Part shown: piece after piece, positions 16,822 to 25,578 of the stretch
How the letters are laid out: each line of letters starts with the position of its first letter
Position numbering within the stretch: the stretch's first letter is position 1
Source: CAZLMG01 sp964560765
Lineage (GTDB): Bacteria > Bdellovibrionota_B > Oligoflexia > Oligoflexales > CAZLMG01
Assembly (NCBI GenBank): GCA_964560765.1
Contig: CAZLMG010000025.1
Location: 1 to 59,367, forward strand
DNA: 59,367 nt
Direction: 5' to 3'
The notes under the pieces: generated by a model
The model's database searches: none
Told to the model about the DNA's origin: nothing
Seen by the model: the letters and a program-made list of their open reading frames with translations, nothing else
Program-made: the position numbers and the translations under genes

Positions 16822-17070
16822 TCGCTAGGCTAGATCCCGGCCATGAATACCCGTCTGCTTCGTTGCGTCATCGCTCGACCTCGGTCATGGACAGTATAGT
16901 CCACTCCCTCGACCTCATTCGACGCGCCTTGCAGCCAGGTATTCCTAACCGGTCTCTGATTTTATGGCGCTTCGCTCCGGTTAGGATTTAGTCGGAGTGG
17001 CTAGAGGCGGTGCGCATTTTCAAGGTGACCGCTTTGAGACTTTCTGTGATGATTGAGCCTAGGCTAGCGA
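16822..17070. repeat. Structured 249-bp segment with imperfect terminal inverted repeats
   Basis: Gap between two minus-strand genes. TCGCTAGGCTAG (16822-16833) matches the reverse complement of CTAGGCTAGCGA (17059-17070) at 11 of 12 positions. Inside are CCTAACCGG/CCGGTTAGG (16944-16952 and 16977-16985), a TGGAC/GTCCA hairpin near 16893, and the direct repeat CTCGACCTC twice. The right arm contains the stop codon of the lipoprotein gene at 17064. It could be a degenerate non-coding mobile repeat or a structured RNA; no coding frame is credible here. Confidence 0.35.
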
Positions 17071-18086
17071 CATTCTTTCAATTGGGCGCGCAAACTCTTG
17101 CCCGCTTGCGTCTGGCGAAAGGCATCATAGACTGATTGTGCCTGCCCTCGCAGATCCTCAGGCACCTCATCGGAGTATTCGGCTGCCGTATTGTTACGAC
17201 GCTCGGCCTCGTCCTTGATATCTCCCAAGACAGCCACCATATCCACCAAGGACAGGAACAAACATTGAGAAATGCGGCACGGCTCGCGCTCGCCGGCGCC
17301 ATCAGGCAAAGCTGCATACTTGCTGCGAGCCACAGGCATCGTCACCAGCTTGGCCAGGGCGGGTGCCGGACAATCATTGGCATCAGTCCGATGCTGAATC
17401 AAGCCATTGGTAGAGCGTGCCCCGATGACGAACCACCGCACACTGCGACGTAGCTCGTGCAGTCCATTACCTTCCTCAAGGATGCCCACATCGTATTGCG
17501 TTTTTTCCAACTCGCGCAATTGATTTTGAAATTCAGTCAGAAGGCGAGTCCGGTCTTGTCGATAGCTGCCAAAGTCGTATTCTTGCAGCCATTGCTGATA
17601 ATACGGCACCGTTCCTTCCCCCATATCCAACCAACCGCCGTCACGCAAGGTTGAGGCCAACTCCCAGGTAGCCCCCTGCAGCTTATCCGCGATCTGCTGC
17701 ATTTTCTCTTTGGGCGCATTATTTTTCTGCCCGTACTTCAGTACGTCACTCCACATATCCACACCACCAATCCCGTCCTCCAATTGTTTGAAGGCAGAGC
17801 GCATCTCGCGGAACTGCTTCTTTTCACTTTGATAAAGTTTCGCCAGCGCCTGAAGGTGAAAGGCATGCGAGCGCACGTCGGATTTATGCAACTCGGCAGC
17901 CGCCTTATTCACGTCTTGATACTGCGACAAGGTGGTACGGATACTATCCAACCAAGAGGCAAAACGCCCATAAGCCTTCGACGTCTTACCGGTCCCCTCT
18001 GTCAGCTCCGCGTCGGGGCGGGCAGCTTGGCAGCCAGCAAACATCATCCACGCACATGAGCAAGCAATCAGGCGACGAATTTGCAC
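17064..18086 (-). CDS. Predicted lipoprotein with helical, CHAD-like segment
   Basis: Lipoprotein of 340 residues with lipobox MMFAGC at the end of the signal peptide. The mature protein is almost wholly helical. A segment around residue 205 (LHELRRSVRWFVIGA) is like one His/Arg repeat of CHAD domains, which bind polyphosphate; the other repeats are not obvious, so this is only a suggestion. The C-terminal third has several Cys (ANDCPAPALAKL, EPCRISQC and the final ECR). Nothing shows an enzymatic role. It is last in a minus-strand run, 127 bases behind its upstream neighbour, so it may have its own promoter. Confidence 0.6.
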   Translation of the reverse strand: MQIRRLIACSCAWMMFAGCQAARPDAELTEGTGKTSKAYGRFASWLDSIRTTLSQYQDVNKAAAELHKSDVRSHAFHLQALAKLYQSEKKQFREMRSAFKQLEDGIGGVDMWSDVLKYGQKNNAPKEKMQQIADKLQGATWELASTLRDGGWLDMGEGTVPYYQQWLQEYDFGSYRQDRTRLLTEFQNQLRELEKTQYDVGILEEGNGLHELRRSVRWFVIGARSTNGLIQHRTDANDCPAPALAKLVTMPVARSKYAALPDGAGEREPCRISQCLFLSLVDMVAVLGDIKDEAERRNNTAAEYSDEVPEDLRGQAQSVYDAFRQTQAGKSLRAQLKECR

Positions 18087-18213
18087 CGCGACATCCCCCC
18101 AAAATAAAAGCTGATGGAATTATTATAGCGCAAATGCAGGCAAGGAACCGAGCCGCTGCCTCAAGATGGCGAGGCAGCTACAGCCCGTGACGCGGAATTC
18201 TCCTCGAACACTC

Positions 18214-18726
18214 TTACTTTTCTCGCAACTTCTGCAACATATCACCAAGAAAACCAGAGATTTTCTCCGTCGCCTCGCGAGCAACGGCCGCCCCCTTGTC
18301 ACTGGAACTTTCAATTTGACTGCGCAATTTGGTGAGTTTTTCCGCAACAACACCTTCTGCGTCCATTTTCGCCAACTTGGCCTTCAGTTTTGCCGTATCC
18401 CATACGCCTTCTGCTTGGACCCCTTTCGACTTTGCCTCCGCCAACAGCTCCTGCATGGTGCCAGCCAGCATGCTCATCCGCTCTTGAGCTTCCATCAGAC
18501 CGAGCTTGGCCTGTACTAGCGCCTCATCCTTAAGCGAAGACGATTGGGCCGCATAATGCTCAACCTTGTCACGAATCTTTCTTAAATGGGCTTCCAATGC
18601 GGCCTTTGAATCATCTGCATCCATGCCCAGCAGATGCAATTTCACGCGCAATGTCTCGCCGAGTTGCGTCATCTGCTCTTTTAATTCCTGAGCCTTCACC
18701 CGCAGTTCATTTTCCGATAGAGCCAT
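18214..18726 (-). CDS. Coiled-coil protein of 170 residues
   Basis: Charged, Ala/Lys/Glu-rich helical protein without signal peptide. Heptad patterns run through most of it (LRVKAQELKEQMTQLGETLR, then LKAKLAKMDAEGVVAEKLTK). It resembles the apolipoprotein/phasin-like helical bundle type seen in small stress proteins, but I assign no family. The ATG at 18726 follows GAGGGGA; a longer frame to 18783 runs into the preceding gene. It lies 25 bases after the zinc-ribbon membrane protein gene and is probably co-transcribed. Confidence 0.6.
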   Translation of the reverse strand: MALSENELRVKAQELKEQMTQLGETLRVKLHLLGMDADDSKAALEAHLRKIRDKVEHYAAQSSSLKDEALVQAKLGLMEAQERMSMLAGTMQELLAEAKSKGVQAEGVWDTAKLKAKLAKMDAEGVVAEKLTKLRSQIESSSDKGAAVAREATEKISGFLGDMLQKLREK

Positions 18727-18751
18727 GTCTTTTCCCCTCTGTGACTGATGG

Positions 18752-19030
18752 TTACTTGCAGCGATGTCCTGCCTGGCGCTCATGGCCGCATTCCGGGCAA
18801 ATCTCGATCACCTGCCTCGGCCGCTGGCCACCTTCTGTTGACGGAGGTACCTCTGAACCTTTTATGGCTCGCAGCACCTTTCTCCCCAACCAAAGCAAAA
18901 CCAGGACGGGTAGCAAAAAGCGAAATATGGGACCCAGTGCGGGCACACCCCCACGACCTATCACCAAAAACAGGAATAGGGCAACCCCACCCAAGAGCAA
19001 GTTCTTCTGCAAAGTCGTCAGATTTGACAA
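18752..19030 (-). CDS. Small membrane protein with C-terminal zinc-ribbon motif
   Basis: A 92-residue protein with two hydrophobic segments (LLLGGVALFLFLVI and FRFLLPVLVLLWLG) and a soluble tail ending in CPECGHERQAGHRC, a CxxC-x6-HxC arrangement that could bind zinc. The start is a TTG at 19030 by default; no ATG or GTG precedes the first membrane segment in frame, so the start is uncertain. It lies 14 bases after the upstream membrane protein gene and 25 bases before the coiled-coil gene. Function unknown; possibly accessory to the cytochrome c maturation cluster. Confidence 0.5.
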   Translation of the reverse strand: MSNLTTLQKNLLLGGVALFLFLVIGRGGVPALGPIFRFLLPVLVLLWLGRKVLRAIKGSEVPPSTEGGQRPRQVIEICPECGHERQAGHRCK

Positions 19031-19044
19031 GATTCAGTGACTCT

Positions 19045-19716
19045 CTAAGCAGCAGCGACTTCCGCCAGGGGCTCATTCGCCAACACCGGCTTGCTTCGCC
19101 ACGTCAGTAAGGCCGCAAACACTACCAGCAGGGACGCCATGACGGCGCCAATCATCCAAAACCCACCTCGTCCCTGCGGGATTCCATCCACCAACAGCGT
19201 ATATTCCGATCCAGCCGCGATGTCCTTGGCGGTCCACATGTCCTGAACTTGCTCACCAAAGGCGATCTCTTCGGGTCCGGTTAGGCTTGCACCCTGCACG
19301 CTCAAGCCATCACGCCCGATGAGTACAGATAACGTTGCCAGATCTACTTTTGGGCGCAGTGTCAAAGTCGCTCCTCCCGAACGAGCATCCACTTTGAAAC
19401 CCACGCCGACCATTTGCCGGCCAGGCGCCAAGTCAAACTCAGCGATCACCTGCCCATCGTCGCCTAGTTGTAAGTTGCTCTGATCGATTCCCTCTTGCGC
19501 CTGAAAATCCACGGTCTCTCGCGGCATAAGGATGGGTACTCGGGCCTTGACGGGCTGCTGCCCGGCATTTTCCACGACAGCCAGATAAGTACCCCAAATC
19601 GTATCGAGGCCAGGATATAGCATAATGACGTGGCGCTCAGAGGTCGCAAAGCCTTCTTGAGCAAACGCCGAGAGTGGCTGCATTATGGCACAGAATAACA
19701 GCGCGATACGCATCAT
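19045..19716 (-). CDS. Exported membrane-anchored protein of the ccm cluster
   Basis: Protein of 223 residues with a signal peptide (MRIALLFCAIMQPLSAFAQ), a beta-rich periplasmic part and one C-terminal transmembrane segment (GAVMASLLVVFAALLTW) followed by a short cytoplasmic tail. Not recognised as a named Ccm component, but its start overlaps the end of the preceding gene (ATGA at 19713-19716), so it belongs to the same operon as ccmF and ccmH. It may hold apocytochrome or a partner in the periplasm (inference). The ATG doublet at 19716 follows GGGAGAG. Confidence 0.6.
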   Translation of the reverse strand: MMRIALLFCAIMQPLSAFAQEGFATSERHVIMLYPGLDTIWGTYLAVVENAGQQPVKARVPILMPRETVDFQAQEGIDQSNLQLGDDGQVIAEFDLAPGRQMVGVGFKVDARSGGATLTLRPKVDLATLSVLIGRDGLSVQGASLTGPEEIAFGEQVQDMWTAKDIAAGSEYTLLVDGIPQGRGGFWMIGAVMASLLVVFAALLTWRSKPVLANEPLAEVAAA

Positions 19717-20015
19717 GCTTGGCTCTCTCCCGTTGAGTTCAACGCTCGCACATAGTCCAGGCGACGCGCAGCGTCCAGGTACCGGTTGGTTAGAAATTGT
19801 TGCCGCGCCTGCCATTCGCGGGTGGTGAGCTGCCCAGCCGCCGCCGCTTTTTCCTCAACAAGATAACGGCGCAGCAATGCGCTCTTGACTTGCTGCAGAC
19901 GTTCAGGCGACGACTCTGTCGATGCAGCCTGCAAACTCCCGCCGGCGCCGACCCAAAACGGCGAAAGCACGATCAATAAAACGCCAACAGCAACAGCAAT
20001 CGCGATGAATTCCAT
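19713..20015 (-). CDS. Small membrane protein of the ccm cluster, CcmI-like
   Basis: A 100-residue protein with one N-terminal transmembrane segment (FIAIAVAVGVLLIVLSPFWV) and a helical cytosolic or periplasmic tail (LRRYLVEEKAAAAGQLTTRE). The arrangement, and the position directly after ccmH, resemble the N-terminal part of CcmI, where a membrane helix precedes a charged coiled region. It is much shorter than CcmI and has no TPR part. The start overlaps the ccmH stop by one base (TAATG). Role in cytochrome c assembly is inferred from context. Confidence 0.55.
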   Translation of the reverse strand: MEFIAIAVAVGVLLIVLSPFWVGAGGSLQAASTESSPERLQQVKSALLRRYLVEEKAAAAGQLTTREWQARQQFLTNRYLDAARRLDYVRALNSTGESQA

Positions 20016-20596
20016 TAGACCGACCCCTTCTCGCGCAGCTGACGCAACTCGCTATCCATCTCGGCCATGATTTGACCAGCGCTGCGTATGCCATGCGTAT
20101 CGAATTCTTTCTTGCGGCGCCAAACGGCCCCCCAGACGACGAGCGGTCCCAACAGCAGCAGCCCAATCGGCACCAACCAGGCAATCAGGTCAAACCCCTC
20201 CTTCGGCGGCGACCGCAGAATCCAAGGGCCATAGCGCTCGACAAAAAATGCGGTGATCTCAGAGGGGGCCTTGCCTTCACTCACTTGCCGCCGCACGGCG
20301 TCCTTGATTTGCACAGAGAAACCAGCCTCAGAATCTAAAACCGACACACCAACACAAGTCGGACAGCGCAAATTGTTGGCGACATCGCGGTATAGAGCCT
20401 CTTGTTCCGGGGTGAGCTTTTCTGGCTTCGCGGCCTCTGCCTCTGTTGCGACAGATTCAGACATCGCCCCAAGAGGAGTCTCCTCGGCCACAGATTGTGT
20501 TGAATCTTGTGCTAATGCAGGCAAAGACGCCAGCACCGCACCGCCGACAATGATCAGATGCGCGAACCAACGTCGCATGGTGAAGGGTATATTCAT
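20015..20596 (-). CDS. ccmH: Cytochrome c maturation protein CcmH
   Basis: Thiol-disulfide protein that keeps apocytochrome c reduced for haem ligation. The family motif LRCPTCVGVSV (LRCxxC) is intact, preceded by EALYRDVANN. After it come VRRQVSEGKAPSEI, FFVERYGPWILRSPP and a transmembrane segment (LIAWLVPIGLLLLGPLVVW). A cleavable signal peptide ends in LPALAQ, and a Glu/Ala-rich linker precedes the domain. The ATG at 20596 is overlapped by the ccmF stop (4 bases) and has GGGGGAGG upstream. 193 residues; longer than the core because of the linker. Confidence 0.9.
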   Translation of the reverse strand: MNIPFTMRRWFAHLIIVGGAVLASLPALAQDSTQSVAEETPLGAMSESVATEAEAAKPEKLTPEQEALYRDVANNLRCPTCVGVSVLDSEAGFSVQIKDAVRRQVSEGKAPSEITAFFVERYGPWILRSPPKEGFDLIAWLVPIGLLLLGPLVVWGAVWRRKKEFDTHGIRSAGQIMAEMDSELRQLREKGSV

Positions 20597-22602
20597 GTTC
20601 GCACCTCCCCCGCCAAATCGAAGTTGCCAGCGACAACATCCCGCGAACGCTGCCCGCGGCGACGATCGAATGCGCCTAAAATGCTGCCGATAACCATCAA
20701 GAACACACCAATCCAGACAAAGCGCACAGTAGGATTGATATGGATATTCAAGGTCACCTGCTTGCCATCCGTCCGACTGAAACTGGCGAGCACGATATAA
20801 ACATCGTGCCACAATGTGCTGTACACGGCGATTTCGTTCATCGTTTCCGTTGTCGTCGGATAGCGCGCCTGGGCCGGTCGCATCTTGGTCACGAATTTAC
20901 CGTCCCGGGTCAATTCAAGGGGTGCGGCAAACAACGTCACGTTTTCCACTTCGTCGATGCTAATGCGCTCGGCGAAGGCGATCTTATATCCGTATAGATC
21001 AACCGACTCGTTGCCGTTCAGAGTCACATCTTGGTGAATGCCACGATAGTTGCCAAGGAAGCCGATCACGCAAACCAAAATACCGATATGCGCCAGGTAG
21101 GCACCCACATAGGCCAAATTGTAACGCAGGAAACCTGACCACCCGGCACGAAAGCGCTGAGCGCGAATCTTGAAATCATAGGTTAGGCAGATCAAGCACC
21201 AAGCAGCCAAGTAAAGCCCGACAATCTGCGCACCCAATGCGAAGGGCTGCGGCGTGCGCATAACATCGCCCAACCACATGAGTAGAGCCGTAAGCGGGAT
21301 CGCGCCAAGCAAGCTCACCACAAACAACTTGCGACCACCGGTGGTTTTGCTGGATTGGAAGTGCATGACGTTGCCGACCCCGATGGCAATCATAATCGCG
21401 GCACCAATGTACGGCGCGAAGGCATTGAAGTACGGCGCTTGGATCGAAATCTTCTGCTTGGTAATGGCCTCCGAAACCACGGGAAAAATCGTACCGATAA
21501 AGACGATGGTGGTAAATGACAGCAGCAGAAACTGGGTAACGATCAGCGCCGATTCCTTGGAAATACCCCAAACTTTATCTGTATCCGGCGGCAGCAATGA
21601 GTTTGCCCGCCAGGCATAAAGCAGTGAGCAGCCGAGCAACATGACTGCGAGAAATGCTAAGTAGTTCGGGCCAATCGGCGATTCTGCGAAAGAGTGCACC
21701 GATGTGATGATGCCCGAGCGCGTGATGAATGTGCCCATGAAGCTCATGAAGAAGGCTAAAACCGAGAGGATGATGGTGAGCCGCTTCAAGTGCCCTAACT
21801 TTTCCTGAACCAGCAATGAATGCAAGAGCGCCGTGCACAACAGCCACGGCATGAGACTCGAGTTCTCAACCGGGTCCCAGGCCCAATATCCAGCCCAACC
21901 AAGTTCCACATAGGCCCAGCGCCCGCCCAAAGTGATGGATGCCGATAGAAATGCAAAGGAGACGAGAGCCCAACGGCGAGCGGTCCGCACCCAGCCTTCG
22001 GTGATATCACCGTAAAACAGAGCTGCGATCGAGTAAGCAAACGGCGCCACCAGGGTCGTATAGCCGATAAACAACAGCGGCGGATGAATGGCCATATAAG
22101 GATTCTGCAAGAGTGCGTTCATCCCCTGACCGTTCGGCCGCGCAGGAAGTTGCAAGACAAAGGGGTCCGAATGGGAAATGAGCAGGTAGTACATAAACAC
22201 CTGCACCATCAGCATCGCCGAGGCCACATACGGCATGATGTGCTCGTTGTCCTTAGCGTGCGTCCAGATCGCCAAGGTGCTGCATAAGGTCAAAAACACC
22301 GTCCACAGAAAATGCGACCCTTCCAAGGACGACCAAAACGCCGTAAACGTGTAGCGCAGAGGCAAATCTAAGCTGGAGTTCTTGAAGACATAGTTGACGG
22401 CAAACTCGCGTTGAAAAAAGAGAAACCAGAGCATGATCGCGGCAATCACGCTCAGCACGGCGGTCAAGGTCAGTGCATATTTGGTCGATCGATACAATCG
22501 CCGATGCCTCAACTTGGCTGCAACCAGCCCAGCGATGGCACCATAAATGGAAAGAATGAAGCACGTGAAGAGAAGAAAGAAGCCCAAATTAGCCAGTGTC
22601 AT
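20593..22602 (-). CDS. ccmF: Haem lyase CcmF/NrfE-type
   Basis: Polytopic inner-membrane protein of the cytochrome c maturation system that joins haem to apocytochrome. Many hydrophobic segments are seen. The Trp-rich WWD-type motif is in GRWAYVELGWAGYWAWDPVENSSLMPW, and flanking His-containing motifs such as GSHFLWTVFL and AIHPPLLFIGY are conserved. About 669 residues, as usual. I chose the ATG at 22602 with GGGAAG upstream; a GTG at 22626 is in frame. First of a tightly coupled run: ccmF, ccmH, then small membrane proteins. CcmABCD and CcmE are not in the window. Confidence 0.92.
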   Translation of the reverse strand: MTLANLGFFLLFTCFILSIYGAIAGLVAAKLRHRRLYRSTKYALTLTAVLSVIAAIMLWFLFFQREFAVNYVFKNSSLDLPLRYTFTAFWSSLEGSHFLWTVFLTLCSTLAIWTHAKDNEHIMPYVASAMLMVQVFMYYLLISHSDPFVLQLPARPNGQGMNALLQNPYMAIHPPLLFIGYTTLVAPFAYSIAALFYGDITEGWVRTARRWALVSFAFLSASITLGGRWAYVELGWAGYWAWDPVENSSLMPWLLCTALLHSLLVQEKLGHLKRLTIILSVLAFFMSFMGTFITRSGIITSVHSFAESPIGPNYLAFLAVMLLGCSLLYAWRANSLLPPDTDKVWGISKESALIVTQFLLLSFTTIVFIGTIFPVVSEAITKQKISIQAPYFNAFAPYIGAAIMIAIGVGNVMHFQSSKTTGGRKLFVVSLLGAIPLTALLMWLGDVMRTPQPFALGAQIVGLYLAAWCLICLTYDFKIRAQRFRAGWSGFLRYNLAYVGAYLAHIGILVCVIGFLGNYRGIHQDVTLNGNESVDLYGYKIAFAERISIDEVENVTLFAAPLELTRDGKFVTKMRPAQARYPTTTETMNEIAVYSTLWHDVYIVLASFSRTDGKQVTLNIHINPTVRFVWIGVFLMVIGSILGAFDRRRGQRSRDVVAGNFDLAGEVRT

Positions 22603-22723
22603 CAGTCGCTTCCCGCTGTAATCCACAATCCGTTAGCTACCACCGCCAAAACTTGCTTCCCATCCGGCTTTGCCGTAAAAGAAGCTCTGTCTCGCAATCG
22701 CTTCCCTAAACTTGACCGGAAAC

Positions 22724-24091
22724 ATGACGAGCGTATACGTAAAAACCTTGGGTTGCAAGGTAAATACCTTTGATTCTCATGCGTTAGAGAATCAATTTCA
22801 AGCGCGCGGCTTTGCCTTAGTCGACTCGCCCGAGAGTGCGCGCGTCACGGTCATCAACACCTGCAGCGTAACGGCTAATGCCGAGCGAGAAGCGCGCTAC
22901 CTCTTGCGCCGTTTCCGCCGCGAGAACCCCGATAGTCTGATGGTCGTGACCGGCTGCTATGCGCAGGTCAATTCTGCCGCCTTGGTGGATTTGCCCGAAG
23001 TCGACTTGGTGATCCCAAACGAGCGCAAAGAAGATCTTGTCGGCTTGATCAGCGATCGCTTAGACGATGCATGTGCCACCAATCATTGGCAAGGCAAACT
23101 GCCAACCGGAGTACGGGAAGTACGAGAGAATCGGCAGACCCACTTCAAGTCCAGCGCGACCCTCTTTGCTAGCCCCCAATCGACGCAGACGCGTGCGTTT
23201 CTGAAAGTGCAAGATGGCTGCAATAACTTCTGCACCTATTGCCTTATTCCGTATGCTCGGGGCGCCAGCCGCAGTGTTGATCCGCATCGTGTGCTGGAAG
23301 AAGTGCGAATGACTTTAGCCTCAGGCTCGCAGGAACTGGTGCTAACCGGTATTCACATCGGGGATTACGGCGCCGATCTTGACACCGAGGGTAGCGTTCG
23401 CACGTTGACCGATCTGCTGGCGCGCATTCTCGAGCAGCCCCGGGTGAATCGCCTACGCATCTCGTCTCTGGAGCCGAGCGAAGTCAGCGAAGACCTGCTG
23501 AACTTGATGGCCGCGAATCCGACGAATTTTTGCGACCACTTTCATTTACCTCTTCAATCCGGCAGCAATGACGTGCTGCGTCGTATGCGCCGAACCTATG
23601 ATTGCGCCGGTTACGCGGACGCGGTGGCACGCATTCGTCGCCGCTTTCCCAACGCCTGCATTGGAGCCGACGTCATACCTGGTTTTCCGGGCGAAACCGA
23701 GGACCACTTTGCGGAAACAATCGCTTTCATTCAGCAGCTTCCAATCGATTACCTGCACGTTTTTCCCTACTCGAAACGACCGAATACGGCCGCAGCACGT
23801 ATGCCAAGTCATGTAGCAGGAGATGTGATCAAGGCGCGCGCGGCGCAGTTGCGTCAGCTGTCCGACGAATTGCTGACGGCTTACTACAGTCGGCAGATTG
23901 GGCGGACCGTGCGCGTTTTATGGGAAAAGGATCAAGATGACGATGGCCGCCAATTGGGCCACAGCATGAACTACCTCAACGTGGCAGCTCCGCGCAGCAG
24001 TCAATGCCAAGCCGGTGCCGAAACGTGGGTTCGCATTAAGGGCATGATCGGCAAGCATCGGGTGCTGGGCCAACCAATGCTAGAACACTAG
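22724..24091 (+). CDS. mtaB: tRNA (N6-L-threonylcarbamoyladenosine37-C2)-methylthiotransferase, MtaB type
   Basis: Radical SAM enzyme with two iron-sulfur clusters that adds a methylthio group to t6A37 of ANN-decoding tRNAs. The N-terminal domain has VKTLGCKVNTFDS, VINTCSVTANAEREARY and VVTGCYAQ, supplying the three cluster cysteines. The radical SAM motif is VQDGCNNFCTYCLIPYARG. The later part has HLPLQSGSNDVLRRMRRTY and GFPGETEDHF, typical of methylthiotransferases. The last about 70 residues look like a TRAM domain. GCKVN is the signature that separates MtaB from MiaB and RimO. Start ATG at 22724, 455 residues. Overlaps the convergent TPR gene by 12 bases. Confidence 0.88.
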   Translation: MTSVYVKTLGCKVNTFDSHALENQFQARGFALVDSPESARVTVINTCSVTANAEREARYLLRRFRRENPDSLMVVTGCYAQVNSAALVDLPEVDLVIPNERKEDLVGLISDRLDDACATNHWQGKLPTGVREVRENRQTHFKSSATLFASPQSTQTRAFLKVQDGCNNFCTYCLIPYARGASRSVDPHRVLEEVRMTLASGSQELVLTGIHIGDYGADLDTEGSVRTLTDLLARILEQPRVNRLRISSLEPSEVSEDLLNLMAANPTNFCDHFHLPLQSGSNDVLRRMRRTYDCAGYADAVARIRRRFPNACIGADVIPGFPGETEDHFAETIAFIQQLPIDYLHVFPYSKRPNTAAARMPSHVAGDVIKARAAQLRQLSDELLTAYYSRQIGRTVRVLWEKDQDDDGRQLGHSMNYLNVAAPRSSQCQAGAETWVRIKGMIGKHRVLGQPMLEH

Positions 24092-25384
24092 ATCGTAATC
24101 CTCATCTTCTAGTCCCGAGGATTGATTACCCGCAGACTCAGGGCGAGGAGGTACAGCATCGGCTTCGACGCGCGAAACGCTCAAAACATCCTTGGCCAAA
24201 TCTTCGGAAAGCTGAATCGGAGCCGATTTACCAACCTTTCCCTCCATTTGGGCCAGATTCCAGCGCGCTTTGTCATAGTTGCCGGCTAGTGCCACAGCCA
24301 TAGCGAAACAATCTCGGGCTTTCGCCGCATTGCCTACACGGCGATAACCGATGCCAAGGTTGAAGGAAAGCTTGGCCAATAGCAACTTTTCCGACCCAAC
24401 CGCGCTCACGGCGACCTTGTACAGATTAAATCCCTCGCCAGTGCGTCCATTCCGCATGCAAATCACCGCCGCCGTGTTGAAAACGGAAGCCATCTCAGCC
24501 GGACCTGAGACTTCCTTGAGAAACTTCAGGGCGTCGTTTATGTCTCCGGCGACGAGCATTCCTTTGCCCTTGCCCATTTGCGCGTCCGAGTTTTTGGGGT
24601 CCAGTTTCAGGGCGGCGTCAAAGTTTTGCACCGCCCGTTTACCATTCCCCGTCTCAAGATAGGCCTCGCCAAGCGCCATCAATCGCTCGAAGTTGAAAGG
24701 ATTTATCAATTTGGCCCGCTGCAAGTAGACGGTTGCTTCCGTGGCGCGTCCCAGGCGAAGCATGGCTCGTCCAAACATGTTCAATAGGCGTGGATTGGAG
24801 TCGGGTTTGGCGACGAGAGGCTGCAACACGGCTAAGGCCTGATCATCGCGCCCCAATGAGAGCATGAGCTCCGCCAGCTCGACAGCAACCCGATTCTCTT
24901 CTGGGTAAGTCTCAGCAGCCTGCCGCAATACGGTCTCTGCGGCACTGGTGTCGCCACTGTTACGCGCCTGCGCGGCTCGCGCCAATTGCTGTCGCAACTC
25001 CTTGCTCATCGGCTCGGCGCGTAGTAGTTCACTGATACAATTTTTGATAACATCGCGCGTCACTTCACCAACGTGCAATAGCAATACGCTAAATTCCGTC
25101 GCCATCCCCTGGATTCCCGGAGTATCTTCGACCGCAAACAGGAATATGGGCCGCACTTCGACTTTCGTTTCTTTCTGCGCTGCCGAAAGGGTCTTGTGCA
25201 CCTCACCAGGTCCCACTCCGAAATCAACGATGAGTAATGCGTCTGGATATTTGCTGAGTGCCACGACCACTTCGTCAGCATTCACTGGACACACTACGTC
25301 TTCAATATTGAGCGATTTGCACTCGGACCGAATGACGTTGAGCAAAGTTGGCTTGGCGGTCAAAATGATCGCGGAAGAGGCCAT
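24080..25384 (-). CDS. Receiver-like domain fused to TPR repeats
   Basis: Protein of 434 residues. Residues 1-about 115 resemble a response-regulator fold (SAIILTAKPTLLNVIRSEC, then ALLIVDFGV where a phosphorylatable Asp is expected, and a Val/Phe-rich last strand). The acidic cluster near the start is missing, so phosphorylation is doubtful (pseudo-receiver). From about residue 150 on there are around six tetratricopeptide repeats, for example LLNMFGRAMLRLGRATEATV, LMALGEAYLETGNGKRAVQ and LSFNLGIGYRRVGNAAKAR. The C-terminal tail is acidic. No membrane signal. Likely a scaffold for protein contacts, perhaps in signalling. The start could be upstream; ATG at 25384 fits the domain best. Confidence 0.7.
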   Translation of the reverse strand: MASSAIILTAKPTLLNVIRSECKSLNIEDVVCPVNADEVVVALSKYPDALLIVDFGVGPGEVHKTLSAAQKETKVEVRPIFLFAVEDTPGIQGMATEFSVLLLHVGEVTRDVIKNCISELLRAEPMSKELRQQLARAAQARNSGDTSAAETVLRQAAETYPEENRVAVELAELMLSLGRDDQALAVLQPLVAKPDSNPRLLNMFGRAMLRLGRATEATVYLQRAKLINPFNFERLMALGEAYLETGNGKRAVQNFDAALKLDPKNSDAQMGKGKGMLVAGDINDALKFLKEVSGPAEMASVFNTAAVICMRNGRTGEGFNLYKVAVSAVGSEKLLLAKLSFNLGIGYRRVGNAAKARDCFAMAVALAGNYDKARWNLAQMEGKVGKSAPIQLSEDLAKDVLSVSRVEADAVPPRPESAGNQSSGLEDEDYDLVF

Positions 25385-25515
25385 AGCATCTGTCCAATCT
25401 CGTAATGTGATTTCCTCTAGTTTAGCGAATTTCTCGACCGAGAAGAAGTTCGCGACTGAGCCAGAGACCTGGCATTGACCCACAATGCGACACTTTGGCG
25501 CGTAAATCTGCGTCC

Positions 25516-25544
25516 TTGCACCACACTCGATAAAACCATAAGAT
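25516..25544 (+). promoter_or_regulatory. Sigma70-type promoter for the dicarboxylate symporter
   Basis: -35 TTGCAC (25516-25521), 17-base spacer, -10 TAAGAT (25539-25544), about 35 bases upstream of the ATG at 25579. Spacing is ideal and both boxes are near consensus. Confidence 0.5.
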
Positions 25545-25578
25545 GACGCCTGCAGTCACCCCCATTGAGGTATGACCG

